The notes beneath the pieces are model-generated. The model made no database searches, was not told the DNA's origin, and was given only the letters and a program-made list of their open reading frames with translations. Of a stretch of 64,000 nt of DNA, positions 1 to 8,748 are shown piece by piece. Source of the stretch: Xaviernesmea oryzae (GTDB taxonomy: Bacteria > Pseudomonadota > Alphaproteobacteria > Rhizobiales > Rhizobiaceae). The first letter of the stretch is position 1, and each line of letters opens with the position of its first letter. A program made the position numbers and the translations under genes. The stretch lies in assembly GCF_900109605.1 (NCBI RefSeq), contig NZ_FOAM01000003.1, positions 334,644-398,643 on the forward strand. Reading direction: 5' to 3'.

Positions 1-245
1 AGCCGGTTCGGGTTCTCGCCATAGCGCCCGTCCGTTGGCCGGCGCGAGGGCTGAACATAGGCCGCCCGCCAGGGTTTGGGGCCGAGCGCGCGCAGCGTGG
101 TGGCCGGATGAAACGTGCCCGCGCCCACTTCCATGTCATAGGGCTGCAGCACGGCGCAGCCCTTGTCGGCCCAGTAATTGTGAAGGGTGAGAATCAGCGC
201 CTGGAACGAGCGCTTCGGGTTCATATGGGCGGGGATGTCGGTCAT
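1..245 (-). CDS. glyQ: Glycyl-tRNA synthetase alpha subunit (partial, N-terminal 81 residues)
   Basis: This is the N-terminal part of the class II glycyl-tRNA synthetase alpha subunit, which with GlyS charges tRNA-Gly in the cytoplasm. The minus strand reads [20 protein letters not shown], followed by the typical [23 protein letters not shown] block and the [12 protein letters not shown] segment, all hallmarks of GlyQ. The ATG lies at 243-245. The gene continues beyond the left edge, so about two thirds of the protein is missing because of the window boundary and not because of damage. It is transcribed away from the sppA group, and glyS is expected further left. Confidence 0.93.
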   Translation of the reverse strand, partial: MTDIPAHMNPKRSFQALILTLHNYWADKGCAVLQPYDMEVGAGTFHPATTLRALGPKPWRAAYVQPSRRPTDGRYGENPNR

Positions 246-584
246 GGCGTCCGTCACGGGTCTCATCATTGACCCGGACGAGTGCCATGGGCGGCGGCGG
301 GGGTCAATGGATCAGCGGGGGCAAGAGCGGATTTGTCGGATAGGCTGGTACTTTATTAAGTGTGAGATCTTTGCAATCTGGCATCGTAGCAAACTAGGAT
401 TTACCTACGCGGGCACAGCGCATTCATGACCGCCGATGAGCCAGATTGCGCCGCATTCGACGTCTCCGTGATTGCCGATGAGCTGCGAAGGCGCGCGGGA
501 TTTCCCCCCGGAACAAGCGATTGCTTGGAACAAGGAGGCTATCCTCTCGGATCATTGCCGATAACCGAAAACCGCCTGACCAGC
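246..584. other. Intergenic region upstream of glyQ
   Basis: No credible gene is seen in this stretch. Short open frames exist but have poor composition and no recognisable product. The section around 330-430 is clearly more AT-rich than its surroundings, as expected for the glyQ promoter and leader. No sharp promoter boxes could be assigned. Confidence 0.4.
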
Positions 585-770
585 TCAATCCTGCTTCAGC
601 CGATACTCCCCCGTCGCCTCATCCTTGACCAGCGTGCCCTGCGCGCCGGCCTCACGTTCGCGACGAACCCGCTCGCGCTGGCGGGCGAGCTTTTCGGCAT
701 CGGCCACGAATTTGCGGTAGCCCAACCAGGCGATCAGGGCGATGAGCAGGAGGAAAAGCAGGTTCGGCAT
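585..770 (-). CDS. Small single-span membrane protein (61 aa)
   Basis: A 61-residue protein begins MPNLLFLLLIALIAWLGYRKF. Residues 3-17 form one hydrophobic segment, followed by a highly charged amphipathic region rich in Arg, Lys and Glu (about 22-50) and a short C-terminal tail. This is the pattern of a small inner-membrane protein with a cytoplasmic coil. The ATG at 768-770 was chosen because the hydrophobic segment starts there and AGGA precedes it. Longer open frames upstream give Arg/Pro-rich shadow sequence. It lies downstream of sppA on the same strand. The function is unknown; similar short proteins occur beside sppA and glyQ in rhizobia. Confidence 0.7.
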   Translation of the reverse strand: MPNLLFLLLIALIAWLGYRKFVADAEKLARQRERVRREREAGAQGTLVKDEATGEYRLKQD

Positions 771-906
771 GGATGGTCCTTCAGCGCCGGACCCTTCGAT
801 GCCGGCAATGCCCTGTCCCGGACGAGGCGATTCGCGGGGTCGCGCGCCGAATGCCTTGTTTCGGAAGATCTTTCCGGCGATCTCAGGCGCGCGCCGTGAA
901 GGCGCC

Positions 907-1764
907 TCACAGCCCGTAGCGTGACCATAATGCCTTTTCTTCGGCCAGCTCCGCAAGCCCCGCCACCGCACCTGAGGCAAGAGCCGGCAAGCTGGCTTCG
1001 GCGCCGGGCTGGCGACGGCCGAAGAGGCCGCGCGCCGACGAAATCAGCTTCAGCTCCGCATTGTCGCCGTAGCGGCGCCGAACTTCGCCGCGCATATCGC
1101 CCAGCCCGTCGACCAGCCCCAGCTCGCGTCCGCGCGTGCCGGTCCAGAACAGGCCGGAGAACAGCTCCGGCTCATCCTTCAGCAGGTTTCCACGGCGGGC
1201 CTTGACCATGGCGATGAAGGTCTCGTGAATATCGCGTTGCAGGCCATGCAAATAGGCGATGTCCCCCTCCTTTTCCGGCTGGAACGGATCGAGGATCACC
1301 TTGTTTTCTCCCGAGGTGTAGACCCGGCGCTCGACGCCGATCTTCTTCAGCATCTCGGGAAAGCCGAAGCCGCCGGAGACGACGCCGATGGAGCCGACGA
1401 TCGAGGTGGGATCGGCGATGATCTCGTCGCCGGCCAGCGCGATCATATAGCCGCCCGAAGCCGCGACATCCTCGACGAACACAAGCACGCGCTTCTTCTT
1501 TTCCTCCGCAAGGTCGCGGATGCGCTTGTAGATCAGCCGCGATTGCACCGGCGAGCCGCCGGGCGAATTGATCGAGATGGCCACGGCCGGCGCGCTCTTG
1601 ATCGAAAAGGCCCGCTCCAGCGCAGGCGCGACGGCGGCGAGATTGAGCATCGGCCTGAAGGCGCTGCCGCCGCTCATGATCGCGCCCTGGAGGCGCACGA
1701 CAGGGATGATCACGCTCTCCCGGCGAAAGCGCTTGGGCAGAAGGGATTTGAAGAAGCCGGGCAT
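907..1764 (-). CDS. sppA: Signal peptide peptidase-like S49 serine protease
   Basis: This 285-residue protein belongs to peptidase family S49 (SppA/SohB type), membrane-associated proteases that degrade cleaved signal peptides and some membrane proteins. The single catalytic domain carries the NSPGG motif (about 66-70), the nucleophile Ser103 in AASGGY, the SIVGSIGVVSGG strand region and the presumed general base Lys155 in SGENK, arranged as in single-domain SppA enzymes with a Ser-Lys dyad. The ATG at 1762-1764 is preceded by AGGAG at good spacing; an upstream extension of 22 codons has no such signal. No strong N-terminal membrane span is evident, so it may be peripheral or cytoplasmic. Confidence 0.9.
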   Translation of the reverse strand: MPGFFKSLLPKRFRRESVIIPVVRLQGAIMSGGSAFRPMLNLAAVAPALERAFSIKSAPAVAISINSPGGSPVQSRLIYKRIRDLAEEKKKRVLVFVEDVAASGGYMIALAGDEIIADPTSIVGSIGVVSGGFGFPEMLKKIGVERRVYTSGENKVILDPFQPEKEGDIAYLHGLQRDIHETFIAMVKARRGNLLKDEPELFSGLFWTGTRGRELGLVDGLGDMRGEVRRRYGDNAELKLISSARGLFGRRQPGAEASLPALASGAVAGLAELAEEKALWSRYGL

Positions 1765-1878
1765 GATGTCTCCTGAACGGGAAAGAATGTCGGCCACCAT
1801 GTAAGTCTTCGCGACTCCTATGCAAGACATTGCTTGCTCGCCCGCTTCACGCTTTCCCGGCCGGTTTTCACAGATACG

Positions 1879-2718
1879 TCAGCAGGTGCGTCGATAGGCG
1901 GCGCGGCCATTGTTGAGATCGTCGACTTGCTCGGTAAACTGGTTGGAGCCTTCCCGATGCATGATTAGGGGGGCGCGCAGCCTGAGCCGGGCGCGGCTCT
2001 GCTTGATGGCGGTGACGAGAATGCGCACGGCATCGGCGCCTTCTCGCGGGTGCAGCGCCGTCACCTCCAGCCCGCCGAAGCGGCGGCCGCAGGCGGCGAT
2101 GATCTCGGCGATCGACTCCGGCCGGGCGATCAGCGACATCTGCCCGCCGGGCTTGAGGATCGCCCCGGCCGTGCGGATCCAATCCTCGAACAGGCCCGCA
2201 TGCATGGCATGGGCCTCGGCTTTGAGCGCATCCGGCGTGCGTCGGTCGGCCCCATGGTTGAAGGGTGGATTGAGGATCACCTGGTCGAAATGATCGTCGG
2301 CCAGCCCTGCCGCGACGCGGGCACGGCCCGTCAGCGTCACATCCGCCTCGATCACCTGCGTGCGCCGTTTCAAATCATCATTTCCCGGAAGGTCCAGGCT
2401 GCGCCTTGCGTAAGCGACCATGACAGGCGAGCGCTCGACCAGGGAGACCTCGGCACGATCAAGCCGCGCTGCCACGGCCAGACCGGCGGCACCGGCCCCG
2501 GCCCCCAGATCGGCCAGGCGAAACGGGCCTTCGGCATGAACAAGCGCGGCCAGCAGCATCGCATCCATGCCGGAGCGGTGTCCCTGGCGGGCAGGCTGGA
2601 CAATATGAAACGCGCCCCGGTGAAAAGCGTCGACCGTATCCTCTTCGTGGGCCGCCGTGCCTGGCTCCGTCCGAGGACCATCGGCAATCGCACTGTCCTT
2701 GTCGTCAGAGGCGCTCAT
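1879..2718 (-). CDS. SAM-dependent N6-adenine methyltransferase (TrmN6/YfiC-like)
   Basis: This 279-residue class I methyltransferase has the SAM-binding glycine-rich loop LGAGAGAAGL (71-80), an acidic strand end (VSLVERS, about 92) and the catalytic motif NPPFN (150-154) typical of enzymes methylating the exocyclic N6 of adenine. The overall layout resembles tRNA1(Val) A37 N6-methyltransferase (TrmN6). RNA is the likely substrate by family, but rRNA or DNA cannot be excluded from sequence alone. Its ATG overlaps the stop of the upstream DUF2007 gene by ATGA, which suggests translational coupling. The C-terminal 40 residues are basic. Confidence 0.8.
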   Translation of the reverse strand: MSASDDKDSAIADGPRTEPGTAAHEEDTVDAFHRGAFHIVQPARQGHRSGMDAMLLAALVHAEGPFRLADLGAGAGAAGLAVAARLDRAEVSLVERSPVMVAYARRSLDLPGNDDLKRRTQVIEADVTLTGRARVAAGLADDHFDQVILNPPFNHGADRRTPDALKAEAHAMHAGLFEDWIRTAGAILKPGGQMSLIARPESIAEIIAACGRRFGGLEVTALHPREGADAVRILVTAIKQSRARLRLRAPLIMHREGSNQFTEQVDDLNNGRAAYRRTC

Positions 2719-2945
2719 GCATCGATCTCGCGCAGTTCGTCACCCAGCCCGGCATCGACAAGCAGGCGTCGGGCGGCGGCGATCCGCCCACCATCGACCA
2801 TCAGCCTGCGTGGCAGAAGACCGAGCGACCCTTCCAGGATGCTCATGCCCTGATCCGCGACGAAGCAGGCAATGCCGGCATCCTTCAGCAGGCTCTCGGC
2901 AAAGGACAGGGCGACGGCGTCGTTGGTGCGGATCAGTTCTTCCAT
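2715..2945 (-). CDS. DUF2007 small signal-transducing-like protein
   Basis: This 76-residue protein starts MEELIRTNDAVALSFAESLL and contains the FVADQ and LPRRLMV segments of the DUF2007 family (a ferredoxin-like fold with similarity to PII-type proteins). The function is not established. It begins a minus-strand unit and overlaps the methyltransferase gene by 4 bases, so the two are very likely co-expressed. The divergent neighbour is the polyprenyl diphosphate synthase, and this pairing is common in rhizobia. Upstream in-frame extension to 3302 is rejected because it overlaps the divergent gene and has shadow composition. Confidence 0.8.
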   Translation of the reverse strand: MEELIRTNDAVALSFAESLLKDAGIACFVADQGMSILEGSLGLLPRRLMVDGGRIAAARRLLVDAGLGDELREIDA

Positions 2946-3150
2946 GCCGGCCTCTCGCCTCCCCATGCTTCGGCCCGGCGATGGCTGTCTGCCTAAGCCC
3001 TTCTCATTTCGCGTAGTGATCAAGCTATGATCCCAAGCCATCCTGCGACCTTTTGCGCAAGCAAACAGGTGAACGGCTGCATTTCGCCCTTGCCGCGACA
3101 GGCCCCTGTTTCTATTCTTGCGCCCGAAATGTGAACAGGAGTGCCGCAAG

Positions 3151-4167
3151 TTGGGCGTCGTCATACCGCTGGAAGATGGGAAGAGCAAACCGGCGTCGGT
3201 CAAGCCGCTGGTCGATCTGACCAAGGCCGATATGGAGCGGGTCAACCAGCTGATCCTGTCCAAGGCCGGCTCCGACGTGGAAATGATCCCGGAGGTGGCC
3301 AATCATCTGATTTCCTCCGGGGGCAAGCGGCTGCGGCCGATGCTCACGCTCTCCTCCGCCGCGATGTTCGGCTATGAGGGGGATTCGCACATCAAGCTCG
3401 CCACATCGGTCGAGTTCATGCATACGGCAACGCTGCTGCATGACGACGTGGTGGACGAAAGCGACATGCGGCGCGGCAAGTCGACGGCGCGGATGATCTG
3501 GGGCAACCAGGCAAGCGTGCTGGTCGGCGATTTCCTGCTCGGCCAAGCCTTCCGCATGATGGTCGATGTCGGCTCGCTCGAAGCGCTCGACGTCCTCTCC
3601 ACCGCCGCTTCGGTGATCGCCGAGGGCGAGGTGCTGCAGCTTTCCGTCGCCAAGAATATGGAAACGACGGAGGACGATTATCTGGCCGTGATCCGCGCGA
3701 AGACGGCGGCGCTGTTTGCCGCTGCCGCCGAAGTCGGCCCGATCGTCGCCAAGACCGACCGCGCCCAGCGCAATGCCCTGAAGTCCTATGGCATGAATCT
3801 CGGCCTCGCCTTCCAGCTGATCGACGACGTACTCGATTATGGCGGTTCCTCTGCCGATCTCGGCAAGAATGTCGGGGACGATTTCCGCGAGGGCAAGATC
3901 ACCCTACCGGTCATCCTGTCCTATCGCCGCGGCACGGCGGAAGAGCGCGATTTCTGGCGCCGCGCCATCGAGGGCGGCGAGGCCGACGATGCCAATCTGG
4001 AAAAGGCGCTGGGGATTATCGGCCGCTATGGCGCGCTGAAGGAAACCACGGCCCGCGCCGAGCATTACGGCAGCATTGCCCGCGACGCTCTCGCCCCGCT
4101 GCCCGCCTCGGCTCATAAGGACGCCCTGCTCGACGTTATCGATTTCTGCATCCAGCGGGTGAATTGA
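3151..4167 (+). CDS. ispB: Long-chain all-trans polyprenyl diphosphate synthase
   Basis: This is a 338-residue trans-isoprenyl diphosphate synthase that builds the ubiquinone side chain by condensing IPP onto allylic diphosphates. Both aspartate-rich motifs are intact: DDVVD at 98-102 (first, in LLHDDVVDESDMRRG) and DDVLD at 225-229 (second), plus GGKRLRP near 58-63. In Rhizobiaceae the product is normally C50, so ddsA (decaprenyl) is the alternative symbol. I chose a TTG start at 3151 because AGGAG sits nine bases before it and the protein then begins at GVVIPLE, the conserved rhizobial N terminus. No ATG fits. The synthase is divergent from the DUF2007 unit. Confidence 0.9.
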   Translation: MGVVIPLEDGKSKPASVKPLVDLTKADMERVNQLILSKAGSDVEMIPEVANHLISSGGKRLRPMLTLSSAAMFGYEGDSHIKLATSVEFMHTATLLHDDVVDESDMRRGKSTARMIWGNQASVLVGDFLLGQAFRMMVDVGSLEALDVLSTAASVIAEGEVLQLSVAKNMETTEDDYLAVIRAKTAALFAAAAEVGPIVAKTDRAQRNALKSYGMNLGLAFQLIDDVLDYGGSSADLGKNVGDDFREGKITLPVILSYRRGTAEERDFWRRAIEGGEADDANLEKALGIIGRYGALKETTARAEHYGSIARDALAPLPASAHKDALLDVIDFCIQRVN

Positions 4168-4542
4168 GGCAGAAGACACAGTCCGCTGGAAACAATGATG
4201 GTGGAGCTGACTGAGCTGCCGCGCGCCGGGTCATAGCGATAAGCCCGTCGTCTGACGAGGAACGGACGTTATTCGCTTTCTCGCCATCATCTTTGGAACG
4301 CCTGCGCAAAAAAGCCATTCTGTTGCCGTTCACTTCACCGCGAAGCATGTGGCAGGGCCGTATCGACGTATGAACCGGATGGACGACCGGGATATGGCGG
4401 CTCTGCCTGCCATTCTGCCCGCGAGAAAGATCGCGCGGCATCTTCCCGGCTTGCGCGTTCCTGCGCTAAGAATCGGGTGAATCACGGGGACTTGAGCCGG
4501 CGCCCTCGAAGCACGAGCGCGCGCCGCAATGAAAGGCTTGAT
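4168..4542. other. Intergenic region before TPR gene
   Basis: No gene is supported in this stretch. Very short frames and the 3' end of a large antisense frame cross it, but none has a recognisable product. It presumably holds the promoter of the TPR-protein/ispE/moaB group. No clear boxes could be assigned by eye. Confidence 0.4.
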
Positions 4543-6381
4543 ATGCGCCAGAACCATCTTCTTCGCCTCATGGCCGGTGCCGCCATCCTGGCGCTCGCCA
4601 CCGTCACAGGTGCGCCCGCATCCTATGCGGACCAGAAGGCCGAGGTGAAGCGCAACGAAGCCTTCGACGTCAATTCCGTCAACAGCTTTTCGGGTGCTTT
4701 CCTCGCTGCCCGCACGGCCGATGTCGACCAGGATCTCGACAATGCCACCAAGCTCTATCGCACCGCGCTGGAGTTCGAGCCGGACAACCGCGAGGTCAAG
4801 CAGCGGCTGATGATCACGCTTTTGATGAACGGCAATCTGACGGATGGCGTGGCGCTGGCCGAGCAGCTGAAGTCGGATGGCGCGGTGGAGCGCATCACCA
4901 CCATTGCGCGCGGCGTCGAAGCGATCCGCAAGAAGGAATATCGCAACGCCCAGAAGATCCTGCAATATAAGGGTCCGAACGATCTCGACCGCCTGATGAA
5001 CGGCCTGCTTGTCGCCTGGGCCAAGGCCGGACAGGGCCGCCCGAAGGAAGCCATCGCCGCGATCAATGCGATGGACGGGCCGGACTGGTTCGCCATCTTC
5101 AAGAACTATCACGCCGGCGCCATCGCGCTGGCCGCCGGCGACAAGGCGACCGCGCGCACGCGGCTGAACGAGGCGGTGACCGACCGCACCGGCGGCGGGG
5201 CAGCGCCCGACACCTTCCTGCGCGCCGTCATGGCGCTGGCCCGGTTGGAAGCGCAGGATGGCAACAAGCAGAAGGCGCTCGACGCCGTGGCCGTCGGCGA
5301 GAATTTCCTCAACAATTACGCGCCGCTCTCCGCGCTGCGGACCAGCATCGAAGAGGGCAAGCCGCAGGAACAGCAGGTGCGCGACGCCACGCAGGGCGCG
5401 GCTTCGGTCCTCTTCTCCATCGGCGCGGCGCTCAACCGAGAAGGTGCGGAGGATGTCGTCTCGCTCTATCTGCAGACGGCGCGCGCGCTCGATCCCGATA
5501 GCGCCGATATTCTGGTGATGCTCGGCAGCATTGCCGAAAACCTGAAGCAGCCTGACCGCGCCATCTCCTTCTACAAGATGGTGCCGGACAATTCGCCTAT
5601 GCGCCGCCTGTCGGAAATGCAGCTCGGCCTGAGCCTCGCCTCCATCGGCCAGGTGGACGAGGCGAAGAAGCATCTGCGTGCCCTGATCGATCTCGATCCC
5701 AAGGATATGCGCAGCTACATGGCCTATGGCAGCGTGCTGTCCGAGGCCAAGGACTACAAGGAGATGGGCGAGGTCTATGACCGGGCGGTAGAAGCGCTGG
5801 GCGCAACCCCACACAAGAGCGACTGGAGCATCTTCTTCCAGCGCGGCATTGCTTACGAACGCCAGAAGATCTGGGACAAGGCCGAGCCGAGCTTCAAGAA
5901 GGCGCTGGAGCTCAATCCCGACCAGCCGCAGGTGTTGAACTATCTCGGCTATTCCTGGGTCGACATGAACATCAATCTCGACCAGGGCCTGGACATGATC
6001 CGCAAAGCCGTCGAACTGAAGCCGGATGACGGCTATATCGTCGACAGCCTGGGCTGGGCCTATTATCGCTTGAACCGCTTCGATGAAGCGGTGACCGAGC
6101 TGGAGCGAGCTGCCGAACTGATGGCCGGCGACCCGACGATCAACGACCATCTGGGCGATGTCTACTGGCGTGTCGGCCGGCGGCTGGAAGCCGTGTTCCA
6201 GTGGAATCAGGCGCTCGCGCTGAAGCCGGAAGAGGCCGAGATCCCGAAGATCAAGGACAAGATCGCCAACGGCCTGCCGCCGCTGCCGGAAAAGGTACCA
6301 GCTGCGGCCAATGCCAATCCGGCGACACCGCCCGCGCCTGTGCCGGACCTGCCGCCGGCCACGCCCGAGAAGAAGTCCTGA
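4543..6381 (+). CDS. Exported tetratricopeptide-repeat protein
   Basis: This 612-residue TPR protein starts MRQNHLLRLMAGAAILALAT, with a basic n-region and a hydrophobic core, and a likely signal cleavage after ASYA (about residue 30). It is therefore probably periplasmic or outer-membrane associated. Repeated TPR helices run through most of the protein, clearest in the C-terminal half (for example AEPSFKKALELNPDQPQVL, then DGYIVDSLGWAYYRLNRFDEA). The last 40 residues are Pro/Ala-rich. The ATG at 4543 is preferred over the frame opening at 4477 because the signal peptide starts there. A role in envelope assembly is plausible but not shown. It lies 19 bases upstream of ispE. Confidence 0.82.
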   Translation: MRQNHLLRLMAGAAILALATVTGAPASYADQKAEVKRNEAFDVNSVNSFSGAFLAARTADVDQDLDNATKLYRTALEFEPDNREVKQRLMITLLMNGNLTDGVALAEQLKSDGAVERITTIARGVEAIRKKEYRNAQKILQYKGPNDLDRLMNGLLVAWAKAGQGRPKEAIAAINAMDGPDWFAIFKNYHAGAIALAAGDKATARTRLNEAVTDRTGGGAAPDTFLRAVMALARLEAQDGNKQKALDAVAVGENFLNNYAPLSALRTSIEEGKPQEQQVRDATQGAASVLFSIGAALNREGAEDVVSLYLQTARALDPDSADILVMLGSIAENLKQPDRAISFYKMVPDNSPMRRLSEMQLGLSLASIGQVDEAKKHLRALIDLDPKDMRSYMAYGSVLSEAKDYKEMGEVYDRAVEALGATPHKSDWSIFFQRGIAYERQKIWDKAEPSFKKALELNPDQPQVLNYLGYSWVDMNINLDQGLDMIRKAVELKPDDGYIVDSLGWAYYRLNRFDEAVTELERAAELMAGDPTINDHLGDVYWRVGRRLEAVFQWNQALALKPEEAEIPKIKDKIANGLPPLPEKVPAAANANPATPPAPVPDLPPATPEKKS

Positions 6382-6400
6382 TCGTCCCGGCACGAGCGCA

Positions 6401-7372
6401 ATGAGCCTGGCGATGGGCAATAGCCCTCAGGGAAACGAGCTGGAACGTGAGGCGGCGGGCTTTGCCGCCGATCTCTGGATGGACGCGCCGGCCAAGGTCA
6501 ATCTGGCCCTGCATGTCGTCGGCCAGCGCGCCGACGGCCATCATCTGCTCGAAAGCCTGGTCACCTTTGCCGACAAGGGAGACCGGATCGGCCTCGCCCA
6601 TGCCGAAGCCGATGGCTTTTCCGTTTCTGGCCGCTTCGGCGCATCCGTGCCGGCGGACGAAGCCGGCCAGGCGGACAATCTGGTGGTAAGGGCGCGCGAC
6701 AGGCTGCGCGCGGCGCTGATCGAGGCCGGCCAGGAGGCCCCGCCCGTCGCCCTGCACCTGGAAAAATCCCTGCCAGTCGCCTCCGGCATTGGCGGCGGCT
6801 CAGCCGATGCAGCCGCGACGTTGAAAGGGCTTCTGCGCCTGTGGCAAGCCACTCTGCCTGCTGACGTGCTCGGCCGTCTCGCCCTCTCCCTTGGCGCGGA
6901 TGTGCCGATGTGCCTGATCAGCCGGCCGCTGATCGCGCGCGGCATAGGGGAGGCGATCACGCTGCTTGAAGACGTTCCCGTTCTGCCGATGCTGCTGGTC
7001 AATCCGCTGAAGCCGGTTTCCACGCCGGAGATCTTTCGCCGCCTGACTGAGAAGGCCAATCCACCGCTCGTGCTTCCCGCAGGCCTTCAGGGGCTTGAGG
7101 CCTGGTTTGCCGCGCTGCAGCCTCTGCGCAATGATCTGGAGCCGCCTGCGCGCGCGCTGGAGCGCTCCATTGCTGCCGTCGATGTCGCGCTTCGCGCAAA
7201 TGGGCCGAGGCTTGCGCGCATGTCGGGCTCTGGCGCCACCTGTTTCGCGCTGTTTGGCGATCTTGGCGCGCGCGACCGCGCAGCCGAGCGGGTCGTCAAT
7301 GCGCATCCGGACTGGTTCGTCCTGTCCTGCCTGACCGCCTCCAGCCGGGAGAACGCCGATGCCGCAGCCTGA
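6401..7372 (+). CDS. ispE: 4-diphosphocytidyl-2-C-methyl-D-erythritol kinase
   Basis: IspE phosphorylates CDP-methylerythritol in the non-mevalonate isoprenoid pathway. The 323-residue protein has the GHMP-kinase signatures: the N-terminal APAKVNLALHV with Lys32, the ATP-binding PVASGIGGGSADAA loop (125-138, with Asp136 as likely catalytic acid) and the C-terminal MSGSGATCFALF glycine loop. The ATG at 6401 was chosen; ATGs at 6413 and 6480 are possible, and the family core begins near residue 29. The gene follows the TPR gene closely and overlaps moaB by 14 bases. Together with the polyprenyl synthase nearby it gives this region an isoprenoid theme. Confidence 0.92.
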   Translation: MSLAMGNSPQGNELEREAAGFAADLWMDAPAKVNLALHVVGQRADGHHLLESLVTFADKGDRIGLAHAEADGFSVSGRFGASVPADEAGQADNLVVRARDRLRAALIEAGQEAPPVALHLEKSLPVASGIGGGSADAAATLKGLLRLWQATLPADVLGRLALSLGADVPMCLISRPLIARGIGEAITLLEDVPVLPMLLVNPLKPVSTPEIFRRLTEKANPPLVLPAGLQGLEAWFAALQPLRNDLEPPARALERSIAAVDVALRANGPRLARMSGSGATCFALFGDLGARDRAAERVVNAHPDWFVLSCLTASSRENADAAA

Positions 7373-7901
7373 AACCGAACGCGCCTTCATTCCGCTGGGT
7401 ATTGCGGTCCTCACCGTTTCCGACACCCGTTCGCTGGCCGACGACCGCTCGGGCGATACGCTGGCGGAGCGGCTGACCAAGGCGGGCCATCATCTGGCGG
7501 CCCGCGCGATCGTGCCCGACGACCGTGCGGCCATCTCAGCGCAGGTAACAGGCTGGTCGCAGGATCCGACAGTGGATGTGGTTATCACGACCGGGGGCAC
7601 CGGCTTTACCGGACGCGACGTGACGCCCGAGGCGCTGGAGCCGCTGTTTGAAAAGCGGATGGACGGCTTTTCCGTCCTCTTGCATCACTTGTCCTATGAA
7701 AAGATCGGCACCTCGACCGTCCAGTCTCGCGCCACTGCCGGGATGCTCAATGCCACCTTCGTCTTCGTGCTGCCCGGCTCGCCCGGCGCCTGCCGCGATG
7801 CCTGGGACGGCATTCTGGCCCAGCAGCTCGACTATCGCCACCGCCCCTGCAACTTCGTCGAGATCATGCCACGGCTGGACGAGCACCTGCAACGCGGCTG
7901 A
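7359..7901 (+). CDS. moaB: Molybdenum cofactor biosynthesis protein B
   Basis: This 180-residue MoaB/Mog-family protein takes part in molybdopterin adenylylation or insertion steps of molybdenum cofactor synthesis. The visible signatures are AVLTVSDTR near the N terminus, the substrate loop TTGGTGFTGRDVTPEA (about 77-92), SRATAGM and LPGSPGAC. The ATG at 7359 follows GGGAG at good spacing and overlaps the end of ispE in another frame, so expression is likely coupled. It is convergent with the glycosyltransferase downstream. Confidence 0.92.
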   Translation: MPQPETERAFIPLGIAVLTVSDTRSLADDRSGDTLAERLTKAGHHLAARAIVPDDRAAISAQVTGWSQDPTVDVVITTGGTGFTGRDVTPEALEPLFEKRMDGFSVLLHHLSYEKIGTSTVQSRATAGMLNATFVFVLPGSPGACRDAWDGILAQQLDYRHRPCNFVEIMPRLDEHLQRG

Positions 7902-7963
7902 AGCCTGGCTTGGCGACGCCGTGTCGTGACGCGGAGAGGCATTGGCGCTGTAGCGATGATCGC

Positions 7964-8476
7964 TCAATCGCCCAAGGCCGAGGCGGGCAGCAATTCGCTG
8001 GCGAGGCGATGACGGGGTTTGGCCCGTGCCACGAGGGATTGCGGGGTCTGTCCCGGCGCACAGGCGCGTGCGAGCGCCATCGGCAGAAGAAGTCCGAGTT
8101 CCAGCGCAGAGCCGCGATGCATGAGGCGCTGCCACAGGCCGCGCCGGTGCAGCCGCGAGCGCGTGAATCGGGCTGGTCCTCCGCGCAGGGCCATGTGATC
8201 GGCGAGGTCCTCGATCCAGCGTCCGGTCGGCCGCGCACCTGCTTCCAGAAACAGCACCCAGTTGCCGCGCGCCTGCGCCAGCACGCCCGGCAGATCCCAC
8301 TCGGTAAAGAAACGCGCGCCGGCCGCATCCGCGACCTCCCGGGCCCGGTCGCGTGATGCGTGATCGAGGATCAGCACGTCGCTCACCAACCCCTCGACGG
8401 CACCGGGCACCAGCCCCGCCAGCGAATGAGCGAGCCCGGCCTCAGCATTCCGCGTTTCTAGAATGATCGTGAGCAT
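7964..8476 (-). CDS. Short family-2-like glycosyltransferase
   Basis: This 170-residue protein starts MLTIILETRNAEAGL and has the nucleotide-sugar-binding pattern of GT-A folds: an N-terminal beta strand, then DVLILDHASRD and WVLFLEAGARP, where the usual DxD is replaced by an ExG-like segment. At 170 residues it covers only the nucleotide-binding half of a normal family-2 enzyme. It could be a reduced, specialised or inactive member. It is convergent with moaB, and similar short proteins occur in this position in rhizobia. The substrate is unknown. Confidence 0.68.
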   Translation of the reverse strand: MLTIILETRNAEAGLAHSLAGLVPGAVEGLVSDVLILDHASRDRAREVADAAGARFFTEWDLPGVLAQARGNWVLFLEAGARPTGRWIEDLADHMALRGGPARFTRSRLHRRGLWQRLMHRGSALELGLLLPMALARACAPGQTPQSLVARAKPRHRLASELLPASALGD

Positions 8477-8748
8477 AAGCTGTCATATCGCATCGCAAAA
8501 CATCAAACCATTAAAACCATGCACTGCGATACGATGAAACCTTCCTTCTGAGTGCAACCTGTCAGGTCAAATTTGTTCTTGCAATGTTCTGCGTGCGACG
8601 TTACATTTTTCACGACGCCGTATTCTGGATGGTTTGGTTTTACGTCGCCAGGGCGGGAAAACGGCGCAACAGCGACATCGAGGTTCAAGGATCACGCACG
8701 CCCGGGCAACGGGCATGTGGCGATCGTCTTTGCCCTCCGGAGCCTTTC

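Noticed and set aside
4261..4340. GGAAC copies with a later CGTT as an EcfG promoter for the TPR gene
   Set aside because: The spacing is far from 16-17 bases.
4330..6420. 696-codon minus-strand open frame opposite the TPR protein
   Set aside because: Its translation is Arg/His/Leu-rich without domains. It mirrors the codon pattern of the real plus-strand TPR gene, which has a signal peptide and repeats.
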